A program made the translations under genes and the position numbers. From Zygnema cylindricum (taxonomy: Eukaryota; Streptophyta; Zygnematophyceae; Zygnematales; Zygnemataceae): a stretch of 64,000 nucleotides of DNA. The stretch spans positions 460,036 to 524,035 of the forward strand of contig JBBHKE010003048.1 in NCBI GenBank assembly GCA_037447655.1, in the 5' to 3' direction. Under the pieces are notes generated by a model. It was not told where the DNA came from and made no database searches. It saw only the letters and a list, made by a program, of their open reading frames with translations. This document shows, one piece after another, positions 26,067-37,771 of this stretch (its first letter is position 1; the number at the start of each line of letters is the position of its first letter).

Positions 26067-29000
26067 TATCTCTCTCTGTGGCTGTCTGCAGGATGCTGTG
26101 GTAGGCACCACGTTGTTGGGGCAAATCACCTATGGGAAGCTCTCGGTATCTGGAGGCGGCCCGGACAACGGGCAGGCCTGTCCGGCAGCAGCACAGGCTG
26201 CCTATGTGGTGCCGCAGCCCAGCAAGGTACGGAAGGCAACCCAGTAAGCTTTCTTTGCAGGCTGTAATTGGTTTTCTTTTGCTGGGAGAGGCAGCATGGA
26301 TATGCACCGACATGGTCTCGAAGGTAACGCCGCACCTTGAAAAAAGATGTAGTCTGTTTAAAAAAAATTGCTTAAGAAAGAGACTTTTGATGACTGTTCA
26401 TGCAAGTATATTGCAGTTGAGCGACACATCTGGTACAAAGCAAAAATGGTATATTCTGACCATTATTTTGTTGTTCAGTAGTTGAAAAGGTCTGTTAGAT
26501 GCATAAGAGCATCGATTTGGAGATTGTATCTGAACCACTTTGCGGCAGGCTGGATAAACTAGATTTGGAACAAAAAGTGAAGTTCTTGCACTTGTGAGAT
26601 GGCTATCTTCCTGCAGATTTGGATGTTTCTTAAGCTATGTTGCATGACAACATAGCTTAAGAACACCTTAGCTTAGGTGGTTATGTTGTTTTTTTTGTAC
26701 TACAAGGAGCAGACAAGTCTCACATGCAGTCTGTTCTTCAGGCAGAGGATAAGGCGAAGGATGCGCCCTCCAACGAGACAAAGAAGACAGCAAAGCTTCG
26801 GCTAGACGATGATGTAAGCCATTTGTCTCCTCTGGTACAGCTTTTAAATTCTGATGGCAGATGGCTATTTTTCACCGTCCCATCGCAGTTTTCATGTTAG
26901 TTGAGATCACGTTGAGAAAACTGAACACTAGTAGCTCCAACAGCAGATCTTTCAGTATAATAAGTACACTTTTCTTAGGTCTTATATTGTTTGTGCTCGA
27001 ATCCTGTTTTCAACTTGTGCTGCCTGTGCTTTATTAAACATTTGGTAATTTATTTAAATTGCGATTCCATTATTTTCTGCGCCTCACAAACCCATTCATC
27101 TTATTTTGTAGTTTTTCTAGTTCATCGCAACTTCGAGCTGAAAAATTAAGTGTTTTTTTGTTGGTCTCTGCCAAACAAATGTCCAAAATTTTGCACGAAG
27201 CATAATAAGTTTGAGAGGTGAAAAGAAACTGTACTCCCATAGAGCTCAAGGTGTAGATATTTTACAACGACTCACATGTTTCACTGCACGGTGTTTCAAA
27301 ACAGCTGCGAGATGCTAAAGTGAAGCTTCTTAAAAGCCTCCCATCGTCAACAGACCAAGAGAAAGAGGAGTATGATGAGCTGGCTGTGGCACTTCAGGTA
27401 CTTCTCAAAACTGTTTTTTTGTAAACTGTCTGACCATTTTGTCATAGAAAAGCTGGACAGACTGTTAAGCTGATGGATATGGTGTACTAGCATGTGTGTA
27501 ATGTTATTAACTCTCAATTTTTCTCTTCAAGTGGTTCTTATGAGGTCTAGGTTGTGGCTTGAAGCGTTTGCGAGCGCCCGATAATACTCTTTGGCGCACG
27601 TGTATGACTGTATGTTTGTTTGGCTCTTGTTCAGTATCCTGTAGATGGCTTTGTATGTTAACAATAAAAGAACCATTTGAGGAAGTATTTGTCTGCTTCT
27701 AGTTTTACGTTTTTCCGAGTAATGTATGGACGTTTCTTTCAAAATCGTTGAAGAAATGAAAAGCTTGAATAGTAGCCTAATTAACAACTTTGTATGGCTG
27801 TGAGCAGGAGGAATATCCTGAGCACCTGCCTCTCTTGTCCGAAATTCTTCGCCATTTGGACGACGTCAAGGACAAAGAGAAACGTGAAAGTTTATTGCCG
27901 CAGGTATGTTGATTCTATTTAGCTCATACATCGCAGTGCAGGGGCACTGCCTTTTAGGACTGGCCACGTCCTCTGTATAAAGGTGGTATTGACTGGCAAA
28001 TTATTTTAAAATGCTAAAACTAGCGATCTTAAAATTTTGAAAATCCTTGTGTGCTGAACGGAGGTCTGAAAGCGCCGGTTTTGGGATGGTGACAGGTGGT
28101 CGCTGCGGCAGATGCGATGGTGAAAGTGATCGACCGAGGGGCTTTGGCTTTGCATTTTGCCATGAAGAGTGACGCTGAGGGTTCAGAAGCTGCGGTAAGT
28201 CGAGATACCGGGGATTCTCCTCGGAGATAGATAGCTTTGTTTTGTTGAGGGTGAGATTTCTGCCTCATGTACTGCAGTGGTTTTGATGATTTGTTACTGG
28301 CTGGGGAAGTCTTAGTTTTGCTGCTTTGCCCCGAGCAGTTTTTTTTAATTGCGAGGGAGCATTCATGTGAAGGAATACGTTATCAAGTTCATTTAATGGG
28401 AGCTTTGACTTTGACTTGTCTCCCTTGCTCACATGGTTATTTTACCGAAAACATCATTGGCAACCAGAAAATAGTCAAGTTAAATATTTAAATTTGTGGA
28501 ACCTCTATGTTCGTCTTTGTGTGTTGTCCACTAGTTGCCCTACTCATGAAACCAGAGGTGCAAATTAGTTCAAGTAGCATGCCTCTATGGTTTAAACGTT
28601 CTAACTTGCGAAAATGTATGGTCATACTATATTTTGTATATATATATACCCTGTATTTTGCGTGCATTGAAGTGCTAAAAACCAATATAATACTGGTAAC
28701 CACATATAGTATATCCTTATGGATTGAAACACTGATAGCCAGTGGGAGCCTCTTGTTTCAATAGCGACGGTTTTTCTGTCGAGATTCTATGGCAGTGGCA
28801 TGCGAAGTCTCACTGAGTCACATGTCTGGATTGGGGAGAGAACAGAAAGTGAAAAAGGAAATGGAGACTTCTCGTGATATTCTCGTCGATGCCCTTTATC
28901 GCAAAGGACTTGCGCTGGCTGAGATGGACCAGGCAAATAAGGTACATCCAACTTTATATTTTTAGAGTGCAGTCGCTTATAGTTGGTGGCTATTGAAAGA

Positions 29001-30271
29001 ATCTTATTCTTGTAATCAGTTTATTTTTCTGATTCAACCTCATGGGGGTTATTCAGGGCAAGTTGACTTCTGGGGAGTCGAATGGATGTGCTGTGGTGTC
29101 GCAGGAGACTGACAAGAATGAGGTGAGTGAAAATTCTATTGATTGTTCAAAGAAATTGATGTTGTTTTTTTACTCTCAGAGCTACTCTTTGCCGCAAGAG
29201 ACCCACAAGAATGAGGTGAGTCACATAGTGGTAAGGGCTGCAAGGAACCTGGAGTGTAGAATTACGCTATTAACGTCTAATTGCTACTGCAAACTCCTCT
29301 GTGCATACAACTTTAACTCAAGGAAGAGCCGTGACTGTAATCTTTTGAAAGAGCCGCCCCTCCTTCCTGTCTCAGCTTGTTCTGTAGTCGCCGTGCATCT
29401 TGTAAATAGTTAGTGTTTCCTTTTTCTAAAGTATGAGCCAGATTTTGCCGTGTGACCATCCACAGGAGGGATCTTCTAATGCGGAGCCCGTCCTTCCCAC
29501 GGCTCCTGGTGGAGATTCTGGCGAGAGCCCGGCAGGCAGTCTGTTAGTCTTGGCGACCGCCTCTGCCCACTCCTCCAGCGAGAACGCTGGGGAGAAGATC
29601 GCAGAAGAAAAGGACGACGCCTTTGAGACGAACTTCGCGGAAATACGTAAATGGGTGGATATAGGACAGACAAAGTTCGCTTTGTTGTCAGTGAAGCGAG
29701 AGCAGCGATCAGGCAGATCAGGGATGGCTCTCCAGGTCAGTGATTAGAAATGGATAGAGTCCCAATTTTTTCAGCTTAAAGGTTGCCTATTTGTTGTTTT
29801 TAACAGAGGCGAACAGGTGCCCCGAATATCCTGGATTCAAGTTTGCTATTGGATACAAGTGCGGCATTAGAGGAAGTTCCTGCTTTAAGGACCCCCGTGT
29901 TATCCACTTTAGATGAAAAAAATTGTTAATGTTTGAAACGATTGTAGCGTATGTATATGACAGATTCAAGGACAGATGTACGTGTAGACATAATATCTAC
30001 TCCTTGTCGAGCGTAGGTATTGAAGCTACAAATTTGTATGCCCATTTTTGTATCCCGATTTTGTGGATCGTCTCACTAATGGTGGTGGGTGGTATACCGT
30101 GATGTGTCTCAGGTCCTCAACAAGATGCTGGAGGATGATAGCAAGCCGCCTGAAAAGTCACTTTATGAGCTCAAGGCGGTCCTCCTAGAGGAGCTCAACT
30201 ACCCGGAATGGGCGGCTCACGAGAGACGATGGAACGGTGTGAGGTTCCCATTGGCATATCCTCTCTTTTGA
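7012..30271 (+). CDS. TPP2: Tripeptidyl-peptidase II (giant serine exopeptidase, S8 subtilase)
   Basis: I rebuilt 35 exons, all GT-AG: 7012-7420, 7543-7621, 8075-8148, 10664-10773, 12002-12082, 12321-12434, 13477-13634, 14007-14157, 15686-15808, 16018-16101, 16324-16511, 17160-17334, 17550-17671, 18224-18303, 18490-18548, 18701-18852, 19482-19666, 19981-20093, 21269-21445, 22308-22436, 22818-22918, 23232-23349, 23874-23953, 24182-24254, 24629-24714, 25344-25395, 26092-26226, 26742-26813, 27305-27397, 27808-27903, 28096-28194, 28846-28941, 29057-29122, 29466-29735, 30113-30271. They sum to 4359 nt, one open frame of 1452 aa. Catalytic residues are Asp137 (DSGVDP), His378 (HGTHVAG), oxyanion Asn476 (SAGNNGP) and Ser564 (GTSMSSP). 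The roughly 240-residue Asp-His spacing is the TPP2 hallmark insert. The C-terminus [10 protein letters not shown] matches plant TPP2. By family it removes tripeptides from proteasome products and assembles into megadalton spindles. The first 60 or so residues are Ser/Arg-rich and could be an organelle transit peptide; Met64 (7201) is an alternative start. The first and shortest exons are the least certain. Confidence 0.95.
9260..9450. mobile_element. MITE copy 3 in TPP2 intron 3
   Basis: About 191 bp with ends TACACCGCCCATTGCTAT and, in reverse, TACACCGCGCATCGCCAT, TA on both sides. It shares internal sequence with copies 4 and 7 (segment around CACTAATTCAGTGTAGG). Sits in the 2.5-kb intron 3. 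Confidence 0.75.
10254..10443. mobile_element. MITE copy 4 in TPP2 intron 3
   Basis: About 190 bp, beginning TACACCGCCCGTTCCTAT, ending at a weaker inverted repeat (reverse TACAACACCCATAGAGTT). Internal sequence is close to copy 3, 800 bp away in the same orientation. It ends 220 bp before exon 4. Confidence 0.7.
13131..13444. mobile_element. MITE copy 5, next to TPP2 exon 7
   Basis: Ends TACACTACCCACTGCTATTA and, in reverse, TACACTGCCCACCACTATTA, with TA on both sides; about 314 bp. Its right end lies only 32 bp before the exon 7 acceptor, so the branch-point region of intron 6 is partly or wholly MITE-derived. Confidence 0.75.
14531..14617. repeat. Tandem duplication of 44 bp in TPP2 intron 8
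   Basis: Two adjacent copies of a 44-bp unit beginning GTTTCAGAA and ending CCATCCTCC differ at only a few bases. It is intronic and has no splice role I can see. Confidence 0.85.
17793..18022. mobile_element. MITE copy 6 in TPP2 intron 13
   Basis: The left end TACACTGTGAATCACTATTA is clear. The right end is eroded (reverse of AAAAGCGATTTCTGGTG), so the right boundary is approximate. Internal 'attagcgtggag' and 'attagtg' motifs fit the family. Confidence 0.6.
19191..19350. repeat. Three tandem copies of a 57-bp unit in TPP2 intron 16
   Basis: AAATATTTCAAAARTGAG recurs at about 19214, 19271 and 19328, each preceded by a CCTGCTA/TCTGCTA motif. The three copies are about 75-80% alike by eye. 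Confidence 0.75.
25904..26071. repeat. CT-rich microsatellite in TPP2 intron 26
   Basis: About 165 bp of nearly pure pyrimidine, mostly CTCTCTCC, passing into CACACA near 26056. It ends about 20 bp before the acceptor of exon 27 and so forms an unusually long polypyrimidine tract. Long open frames here on both strands are artefacts of the repeat. Confidence 0.95.
26627..26663. repeat. Perfect 16-bp hairpin in TPP2 intron 27
   Basis: The arm TTCTTAAGCTATGTTG is followed by loop CATGA and the exact reverse complement. It lies about 80 bp before exon 28. Confidence 0.85.
29087..29215 (+). repeat. Duplicated exon end and second 5' splice site in TPP2 exon 33
   Basis: The end of exon 33 (TCGCAGGAGACTGACAAGAA then TGAG, donor GTGAGT at 29123) is repeated 93 bp downstream (CCGCAAGAGACCCACAAGAA then TGAG, donor GTGAGT at 29216). 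The interval is 31 codons and stays open in the TPP2 frame, so either donor gives a continuous protein. Confidence 0.7.
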
Positions 30272-31782
30272 CCGGTCAATGGCAGTCAAAGGCGGAGCAC
30301 TGATGGACACCTCTGGATGGACAAATGAGAAGCAATGTTGAAAGAGATCAGAAGTACAAAATACAAATATATATTTCATGATTATAATGGAGTTGTATTT
30401 AGCTGATACTGGTCGCCACAGTCGCATTGATCTGTTTAAAAAAGCAAATGCTACCCATTTGCATATTGAAGTAGATGGCAGGGTTTACAGAAACATGTAT
30501 TTTTACTTAAGATTGCCACAGTTGAATATCTGCTTTGTTGTGCCTCCATGTGAAGTAGTTACGATAAAATTTGTATTTAGGACAGCCTTCCTAGGAGGCA
30601 ACTAGTGAGCATTTTCAGAGGGTTGTAGGTGAACCATGATCCAGGAAATGAATTGCAATCAATCGTACATTTTTTTATGTGACAGAATGATTTCTTATAA
30701 AGAGAAAAATGGTTTGGTAATGGTCTGTGGAGATACTGTGCCAACTCTGGACATTATGAACGTTCCAGTTTGGAAAAACCGACATGACATCAAATGTACT
30801 CCGAGGTAAATGGCCAAAATTTATTTTGGGAACACATCGGTGCAAGAATCCAAAACCAGGGTTTATTCTTGCAACTTAGGAGAGCTGTTTTAATAATGCT
30901 TGCAGGAGCTTCTGTTCTATGGTGTTGCTAGCAAGTATCTTATGAGGGTAGGTTCAAGATTAAGCGAAAGAGGACAGAGTCAAGACGAAGGTGTGTACTT
31001 GTAAGAGAGAAGACTGTAAACTCTTTGTGTAAGAGATATCACAAGAGGCATCGTCAAGATGTCGATTTCCTCCAATTAAAGGTAAAGATCAAATGAACAT
31101 TGATGGAAGTTCAATATCTTTCTTTAGAAGCTGCATAAATCTTAAATAAACCAGAAGACGCAGAACAAGCGATTAAATGATCGAGAATAAAATACATTCA
31201 TAGTAACCAAAAAAACTGAAGAAACGGTTATGGTTCCACTACATGGTACAATGAAGCACACAACAAAGCACTGTAAAGTACTTTCAATGTACTTTAGCAG
31301 TGCTGTCCATTTATAAGTATTATTAGTGTCTATACACTTTAATTGGTAAGTTAAGAATATTTCACTTGGGGGGAGGTATTTTCGCCTTATTCTTTGCTAC
31401 TTCCTCCACCTGTACTCCATACGCAGTTTTTCCGTAACTTCAAAAACCAGACAATGAGAGTGTCGGATTTCGTACGCAAACGTAACGGTGCGTTGTACGA
31501 AATATGTACATTCACATCCGTCGAGTCTAAAATAAGGCGGAAACAGTAAAGAATTTCTGGCGGAAATAGTTCACGCTTCTTTGAATACCAATCTCCTAAT
31601 TTCTCGTCCATAATGTACACGCGTCAGAAAATAAGTGGCGCTGCTGATATTGGAACGTCAATCGTGGCCATTTCGCTTGGTCGGATTTATTGCGTCATTT
31701 TAGGACGCAAAACGATCTTTGCAAGCTGCAATATGGTGCGAAACTTGGGCATGGGCCACAGGCTTAAGTGCCATCCTTCCCA
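30272..31782. other. Intergenic region between TPP2 and the fibrillin gene
   Basis: About 1.5 kb holding the TPP2 3' UTR and the upstream region of the next gene. Around 31299-31345 is a stretch with 'attattagtgtctatacac', possibly a decayed MITE end. I see no gene. Confidence 0.5.
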
Positions 31783-31790
31783 TATATAAA
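31783..31790 (+). promoter_or_regulatory. TATA box of the fibrillin-type gene
   Basis: TATATAAA lies 32 bp upstream of the ATG at 31822. If used at the normal distance, transcription starts only a few bases before the start codon, giving a very short leader. Confidence 0.4.
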
Positions 31791-31821
31791 GTTGCCGTGC
31801 CAGCTCTTCACTATCTTTGCA

Positions 31822-33629
31822 ATGGCGTCAGCTTGCCATCTCCAGTCTCGCGCCTCGACGATACTGGTCTCCTCTCGAGCCCCTTCTCAAACCTCTATCC
31901 CCGTGCCACGTGCCTTGGGCCTTCCAGTCAGCGTGTCAAGATGGACGCAAAACAGTTTGTGTCTATCTTCTGTAGGCTTGACAGCTGGTCGACAGCTGTC
32001 GCGGTCCTATTGTACGCCTAAGTTTCCCGCAGTCGTCGCTGGAGCCGCTCAGGTGCCTGCTTCAATCGCAGCCGTTGATGATAAAGAGGTCGTCGATAAG
32101 CTTCTCGCTCTGGTACGAGGATCCTACAGCTTACCAGACTCGAATCATATGGACTACAAAGGAGGCCTAAACTATTTTTGTTTACTTGCAGCGGTTTATG
32201 AAGTGTGACAATTTGTGACAGTATCACTGTTGTCGTCATTTTGTGATTCTCACGCCATAGTGGATTTGTGCCCTTTTAATTTTCGTGTTTGTAACTTGTT
32301 AATTTGTTCATTGCAATTTTGCCGGCTAGGTTGCAGAAACCGACAGGGGAGCTTCGGCAGAAGAAGAAAGAAGGCGCGAGATAGAAGACTTGGTGACTCG
32401 TTTGGAGCAAAACTGTGTCGACGAGCCTCTGAAGAGTCCGCTGGTCTTTGGTGGTGAGTTTTTGTTATCTGCTGGAAAGCTGCTGCTGCAGAAAGCGGAA
32501 AGTGGATGCTGCTGGAAAGCCGTAGTAATGAAGTCGAGAGTCGCATACATGAGCGACTGTTCGCCATTGTCTTTAAAATCTAAATTTATAAAGAGTGTTC
32601 AAACTCACATGGGAATACCGATGCCATTTAGAGCCTGTGTTGGTACATTTCAGAGCCGGTACATTAGTTAGTAATACTAATTTGGTCGCGAATTTTTTTG
32701 GCCTAAAATCATAAAATAGTCTTAACAATACTATAAGGGAGTGGAGTACAATCTGCCACGTCTCCTTGCACTAATTATTTACTATGTATTCTAATTTCGC
32801 ACTAACACTAATCAATCCTCAAGCCCATAACGATGGGTAGTGTAACTGTTGAAGCCATAAGTGAATGTGCACGGTAATTTTGTTCTCTATTTCACGGTAA
32901 GGTAGGTCAAAGAAGGCATTTGCAAACAAAAAATGGAGTCTATCTTCACACATACACTTGGATGTGAGCAAGGAATTCTTTCTTTGCTCACAAGATTCCT
33001 CCTTTTTAGTGCCAATTATTCAGCAGTAGAGAATTCAGGTCAAGAATGAATTGGAACTAAAATTCTCAACAAATCGTGGTGCAATTGACAGAGTGGGATG
33101 TCGCATACACCTCCAGCCCTACGGCCGCGGGTGGTTACTACCGTTCTCTCCTTGGCCGTTTCCTTTTGAATACGACTGAGTTGGTACAGACCATTAGTGA
33201 GCCCACCTTTGTAGGAAATCGTGTTGTTTTTCGCGCGTTAAACATTATCCCAGGCAGAGTGTTGTTGAAAGGTACCATCTTCTCCTCCCATGATGAACAT
33301 GTCTAAATTCTGGCTTATTTTGGATTATTTTGGCATATTTTGGTTATGTTGGTATGCACTGTTTGCTCCGCAGTCAGATGCTTAAGACATGTTTGGTTTC
33401 TAAACAGATTATTTGGTTGGAGGGTTTTTGGATGGGTCCAGGGAAGTTTGAACCTTTGGATAAAAAATGGGTGAAGGTGGAGTTTGAATCCCCCACTTTT
33501 GAGCTCGGGCCAATAAGTTTACAATATGGAGGCGTAAGCAGTGTACAGCTTTCAGTCACCTATTTGGATGACCGTGTTCGAATTGGTCGAGGATCCAGGG
33601 GTTCATTATTTGTGTTTAAGAGGAGGTGA
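31822..33629 (+). CDS. PAP/fibrillin-type plastid lipid-associated protein
   Basis: Four exons, all GT-AG: 31822-32112, 32330-32453, 33092-33271, 33442-33629. They total 783 nt, giving 260 aa. The first 60-80 residues (MASACHLQSRASTILVSSRA onward) are rich in Ser/Ala/Arg and nearly free of acids, typical of a chloroplast transit peptide. The rest is a PAP_fibrillin domain: the helix with EERRREIEDLVTRLE, the strand EWDVAYTSSPT, the central GGYYRSLLGRF, FEPLDKKWVKVEF, and the C-terminal signature TYLDDRVRIGRGSRGSLFVF. Fibrillins are lipocalin-like proteins of plastoglobules, thylakoids or stroma that bind isoprenoid-type lipids. I cannot assign a fibrillin subgroup. Upstream GTG-led extensions lack homology and a proper start. 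Intron 2 holds MITE copy 7. Confidence 0.92.
32660..32844. mobile_element. MITE copy 7 in intron 2 of the fibrillin gene
   Basis: About 185 bp, in reverse orientation relative to copy 3 and sharing internal sequence (GGGAGTGGAGTACAATCTGC here, GGGAGTGGACTACTATCAGC in the reverse of copy 3). The right end read in reverse is TACACTACCCATCGTTATGG. The left end is eroded. Confidence 0.7.
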
Positions 33630-34424
33630 TACACATTGATGTTTGCATTTGTGGGAACTCTGCTGAGGGTTGGAATGGAAGTTCTGGATGTGCATAATAT
33701 GGGAAGAACTCATTTGTACTATCCAATGTATAAATCCTTGTACTGTAGTGGAATCTCTTTTTTGACACCCACCAAAATGGGGCAGATATTGACTACCACC
33801 AGGCTTGGCCTTGTCTAGAATTGTCTTTTTTTCGTTTTTTTTTTTTTTTTTTGTTTTTCTATGGTTTAGGGAAAGCCAGTCAGGTCAGTCTTTGTTTTTA
33901 TTCGCGAACAGATTGTTCTTATGATTGAATAACTGAACAATGTTTCAATATGTCAATACACAAATATATGAGGCGAACATGGCTTTAATAGAACAGTGAA
34001 CCAAAAAGTGATTTTGAAATTAAATGTCCTGCGAATTTTATCAGCATAGTTTTTGCTTGTAGATAGGGTTTTGCCGTAGGAGATGCAAGAGCCTACAGAC
34101 CCCAGAATGCTTCGTTCTTTTCTCCATTAAATAGTATTGAAACTGAAGGGCGCTGGGTACTTAATATTGTACACCTGCTTATGTCTGTTTTAATTAGAGA
34201 GTTAGCGAAACCAACTTCCATGTGGAAGAGAACCAAGACTACGTGAAAGCTTTGTTGAAAACCTCAAAGCAAACAGCTGGCTGGCTTCTCAAATGTATAG
34301 GAATGGGAAGTCAAATGACTGAGCTTTGCCATCTGGTACACCAAAAAGCATAGCTGTGCCACGCTTCAATGTAAATCACAAGTAATTAGTCGACAACATG
34401 CATAGGGGGCCTCCAGTGCTTGAC

Positions 34425-34510
34425 TACACTGCCCGGCGTTATTAGGATTTCGTAGTTATCACTGTGAAATTAAAATATTTAATACTTTTTTAGTGTGAGG
34501 TCCTTGCAAC
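34425..34510. mobile_element. Decayed MITE end (copy 8)
   Basis: TACACTGCCCGGCGTTATTA matches the family terminus, followed by AT-rich DNA with 'tagtgtgag'. I do not find a matching right end. Confidence 0.4.
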
Positions 34511-36355
34511 GTTATTATAACATGCACAGTCAAAGGGTTAGATCACCGTCCATGTTTATCAATAAATTTTTATTCGATTGCTAATGGCAGAAACGGTAGC
34601 TTTTGGATATAGTGGCTCGATATATTGGTTAGACGATTTATTGCGGTATTTCCTGATGCAGTGGTTCGGTAGATTATCAAATATTGTGATTAGTGACCCT
34701 TTACTTTTAGCAGTTTCTGCTTAGCCTTCAAGCTACGCATTGTCATAGGTTTTGAGGATAGCGTGCTATTTGTATTTTCCTTAAAAATGGCGTACTAAAG
34801 GTACAGCAGGGATATGTCAAATTGATAAACACATTCATAAGAAATTTTACTTTAAAAGAAAAAAGAGGCCCATACCCATTTAACGAAGGCGGAAACGAAA
34901 GAATTATTCCGGATATCACACCATATAAAGCTCGAACGGACGATCACGACTGACTCCTCGAAATCGTCGTGGACGCGTCAGATTGTGGTGCGCGATATTG
35001 CCACATTGCATACAATAATCGTATATACTGTATAATTTACTACATACACTATGTATAGAAGTATATTGAGGTTATCAACTATTTCATCACCAAAAAATAT
35101 TTCCCCTTCTGCATTCCATAATCGGTAACATCGATTACAGGATTTATCGTAATAGGAAAGTTTCCCATGCCCAACACTAAGGTATTGTATTGTCTGGTTC
35201 ATTCACATATTGATTCTATGGGCGCTAGTAACGGTATTCAGTGACCAGGGCCGGGAATACACGGAGCCAAAACTAGTGTCATTTACCCTAGTATGATTGA
35301 TTGTGTATGTCGAAGGCTTGCAAGGAGCAACTGTGAACGATCCTCGCAGCCGAAGGTCAAAAATTGTCTCCTGGTTTAACATTCGTTTTACTACAAACAG
35401 GACGTTTTTGTTTAGTGCAAAAAGATTTCATTTTTGGCCCCATGGTCATCGATGAGACTCTCCATATATTTTCAAGCACTGTGCAATGCCTGAACAGAAG
35501 TCGCTCCAAAGTGAACAAAAATATGAGTGATATTTTCTCATCTTACAAACCAATGACTAAAAAATTTATTGAATGAGGCATGATGGGAAACTATCTAAGT
35601 ACATGGACGCGAAAAAGGAGAAAAAGGTAAAACAATGGTGGAAAGGTCACAGGCTCAAACACATAAGAAACAGAAACATTGAAAGTAAACATGACAAACT
35701 AAGGACACGCAAAAAAACTAACACAAAAACAAAAACGAAACACCAAAAACAGAGAATTCCGACCATCTTTGTCAGTCTACATAAATGAATCAAACTCTTC
35801 GCCCAAACAGGACAAAAAAGTAATTCCTAGATTTGAAAAAATGTACAATATTAGTGTTGGCCTGCAATATCCACAAATTTTAAGAAATAGTGTAAACAGA
35901 TGTATGTGACATTGGATTGGGTCTAGAAACACACCAAAGATTTACTTTCTTTTGATGGAAGAAAACTTTCCTCAAAAATTTTCTATAGGTAATGTTGAAA
36001 TACCTATAAACCTGGAATTTCGAATACCAAAAACTTTTCCCGGGATCATTCTTTAGGAAACTGACTTCCAAGAACCGACAGCGAGAACCTTCTGTAAAGC
36101 ACAATCGACTTTCTCAAACTATTTTCATATTATACATAAATAACTGAACATACATGAGGGGAAAATCTACTCTACATAAAAACAAAAAAAGACCATTTGT
36201 TTTTACCTAGAATGAAAAAGCTATGATCACAATCATATTCATCCCAAAACAGATCAACTTTGTACAGCAATCTGTACAATAGTCGTCAAAACCTCAAGGG
36301 TGTGAATCTAAAACATGTCCTAAAGGAAATTTTAGGGTCCTTTTGTTGAAGTACG

Positions 36356-36528
36356 TTTCTGAACCTTTCTCCACTTCATACTCGGTGCTTTATAACAAGG
36401 TTAAAAAGCAAGCTTTTGAACTTTCCTCCACATCATATACTGTGCATTTCCGTGGGGTTAAAAAGAACATTCTCGAAACTTTCTCCACCTCATATTCTGT
36501 GCATTTCCATAGGGTGAGGCGGTTTGTT
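36356..36528. repeat. Three tandem copies of a 57-bp unit
   Basis: A unit with core TTCTCCACCTCATATTCTGT recurs about every 57 bp, followed by GGTTAAAAAG. On the plus strand it reads as a 19-residue repeat (FSTSYSVHF-type), open in all three copies; on the minus strand it is open as well. I know no protein family with it and cannot tell whether it is coding. Confidence 0.7.
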
Positions 36529-37771
36529 GAGCTGTTGGAACTGAACAAGATTGCTTGTGTAGCCTGCATTTTGTTTCCCACCAGGTGTCAGAATCGCATT
36601 CGCCAAACAGCACACTAATTAATATAAAAAAGAAGCATTTTCAGCAATGTCAAAAGAACAAGGTTCCCATTAGCATTTTCAGCATTGTCAAAAGAGCGAG
36701 GTTCTCAGCAGCAATAACGGTTACCACAAAAATATATATTGGAGAAAATGGGGCAAATCCTTTGGATTTGTGGTGTGGACTTAAATGAAACCAACAAAAA
36801 GCAATCAATGAATTGCCGCAAATATCTTCCAGTTTGGAGGAAAACTATATACATGTGGTTGGGACCTAAAACTTTCATAATTAATTCATGGAAATATGCT
36901 CGAGTAACGTGAGAGGAAAGAATGTCATTGACAATATAATCTGAAAACCCATTGCTAAAACACAGTCAAAAAACAATAAAGCAAAGACATTATGATAAAA
37001 AGACTAAAAAGAACAAATTAATACCAAAATAAAGAAACAATTAGCATTGAATCCTTCCACGAAAAATAAGCCATACTCACTTTTAACGTGGCCTTCACTG
37101 TACTCCACTATTAATTTATGAAAAAGACGTGATGAGTTTCATAAAGGGGATAAAAACAAGGAATATTTATAACACTGATAAATAAAGAGGATAGCATTGT
37201 AACAAAAACTTCTGATTCAACAAAAGACTTTTTACTTTCGCGAATGTTCTTATTCATTTCTCGTATGATTATAATAAGTGGGATAAACGGGGTAAATCAT
37301 AAACTATCTTGATTCAGTCACTGATACAATTCCATCTAACTAAAGACCTTTCCTTTTTTTCTTTTTTTTCTTTTTTTCTTCTTTTTTATTTGTTTGTTAG
37401 ATCAATGCTTGAAGGAAAGAAAGGGATTGGTTTGAAGAACTGAGTTTAACTGAGTTTTGATATCGCCATAAAGTGAGTCAAAACCAAAACTTAATTTCTG
37501 AAAAAAAGGGGACATAATTTGAAGTAAGAATTAAGTAAAAACATAACAAACTTATCCCCAGCGTGTTTTTATATTTTCAGAAAACTCCAAACTGTAACTT
37601 GGTTTCAAACGACTAAAAAAAAAAAGTAAAAGGAACAAATTATGAGGAGATCTCTACATTGCTTAATACATAGTTAAAAAAGAAAACAAAACAAAAAGAA
37701 AAGAAAATGTCACTGATTGGACATAACAAAACCGAACGAGTGCTAAAAACCCCGAATGTGTGTCCACCCCC

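Larger units (their letters stand above)
33630..37771. other. AT-rich intergenic region without recognisable gene
   Basis: About 4.1 kb holding the fibrillin 3' UTR, a 20-base poly-T near 33835, A-rich low-complexity DNA around 35700 and a T-rich stretch near 37350. Short frames such as 35364-35576 and 35880-36104 match nothing I recognise. A single MITE-like end and a 57-bp tandem repeat are listed separately. Confidence 0.5.

Noticed and set aside
25770-26313. Long Ser/Pro/Leu-rich and Arg/Glu-rich frames
   Set aside because: Products of the CT microsatellite in TPP2 intron 26, open on both strands.
31719-31821. Upstream start for the fibrillin gene
   Set aside because: The longer frames begin with non-ATG codons and lie on or before the TATA box.
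35880-36104. Short minus-strand gene
   Set aside because: 74 codons, no homology recognised, no splice or promoter context.
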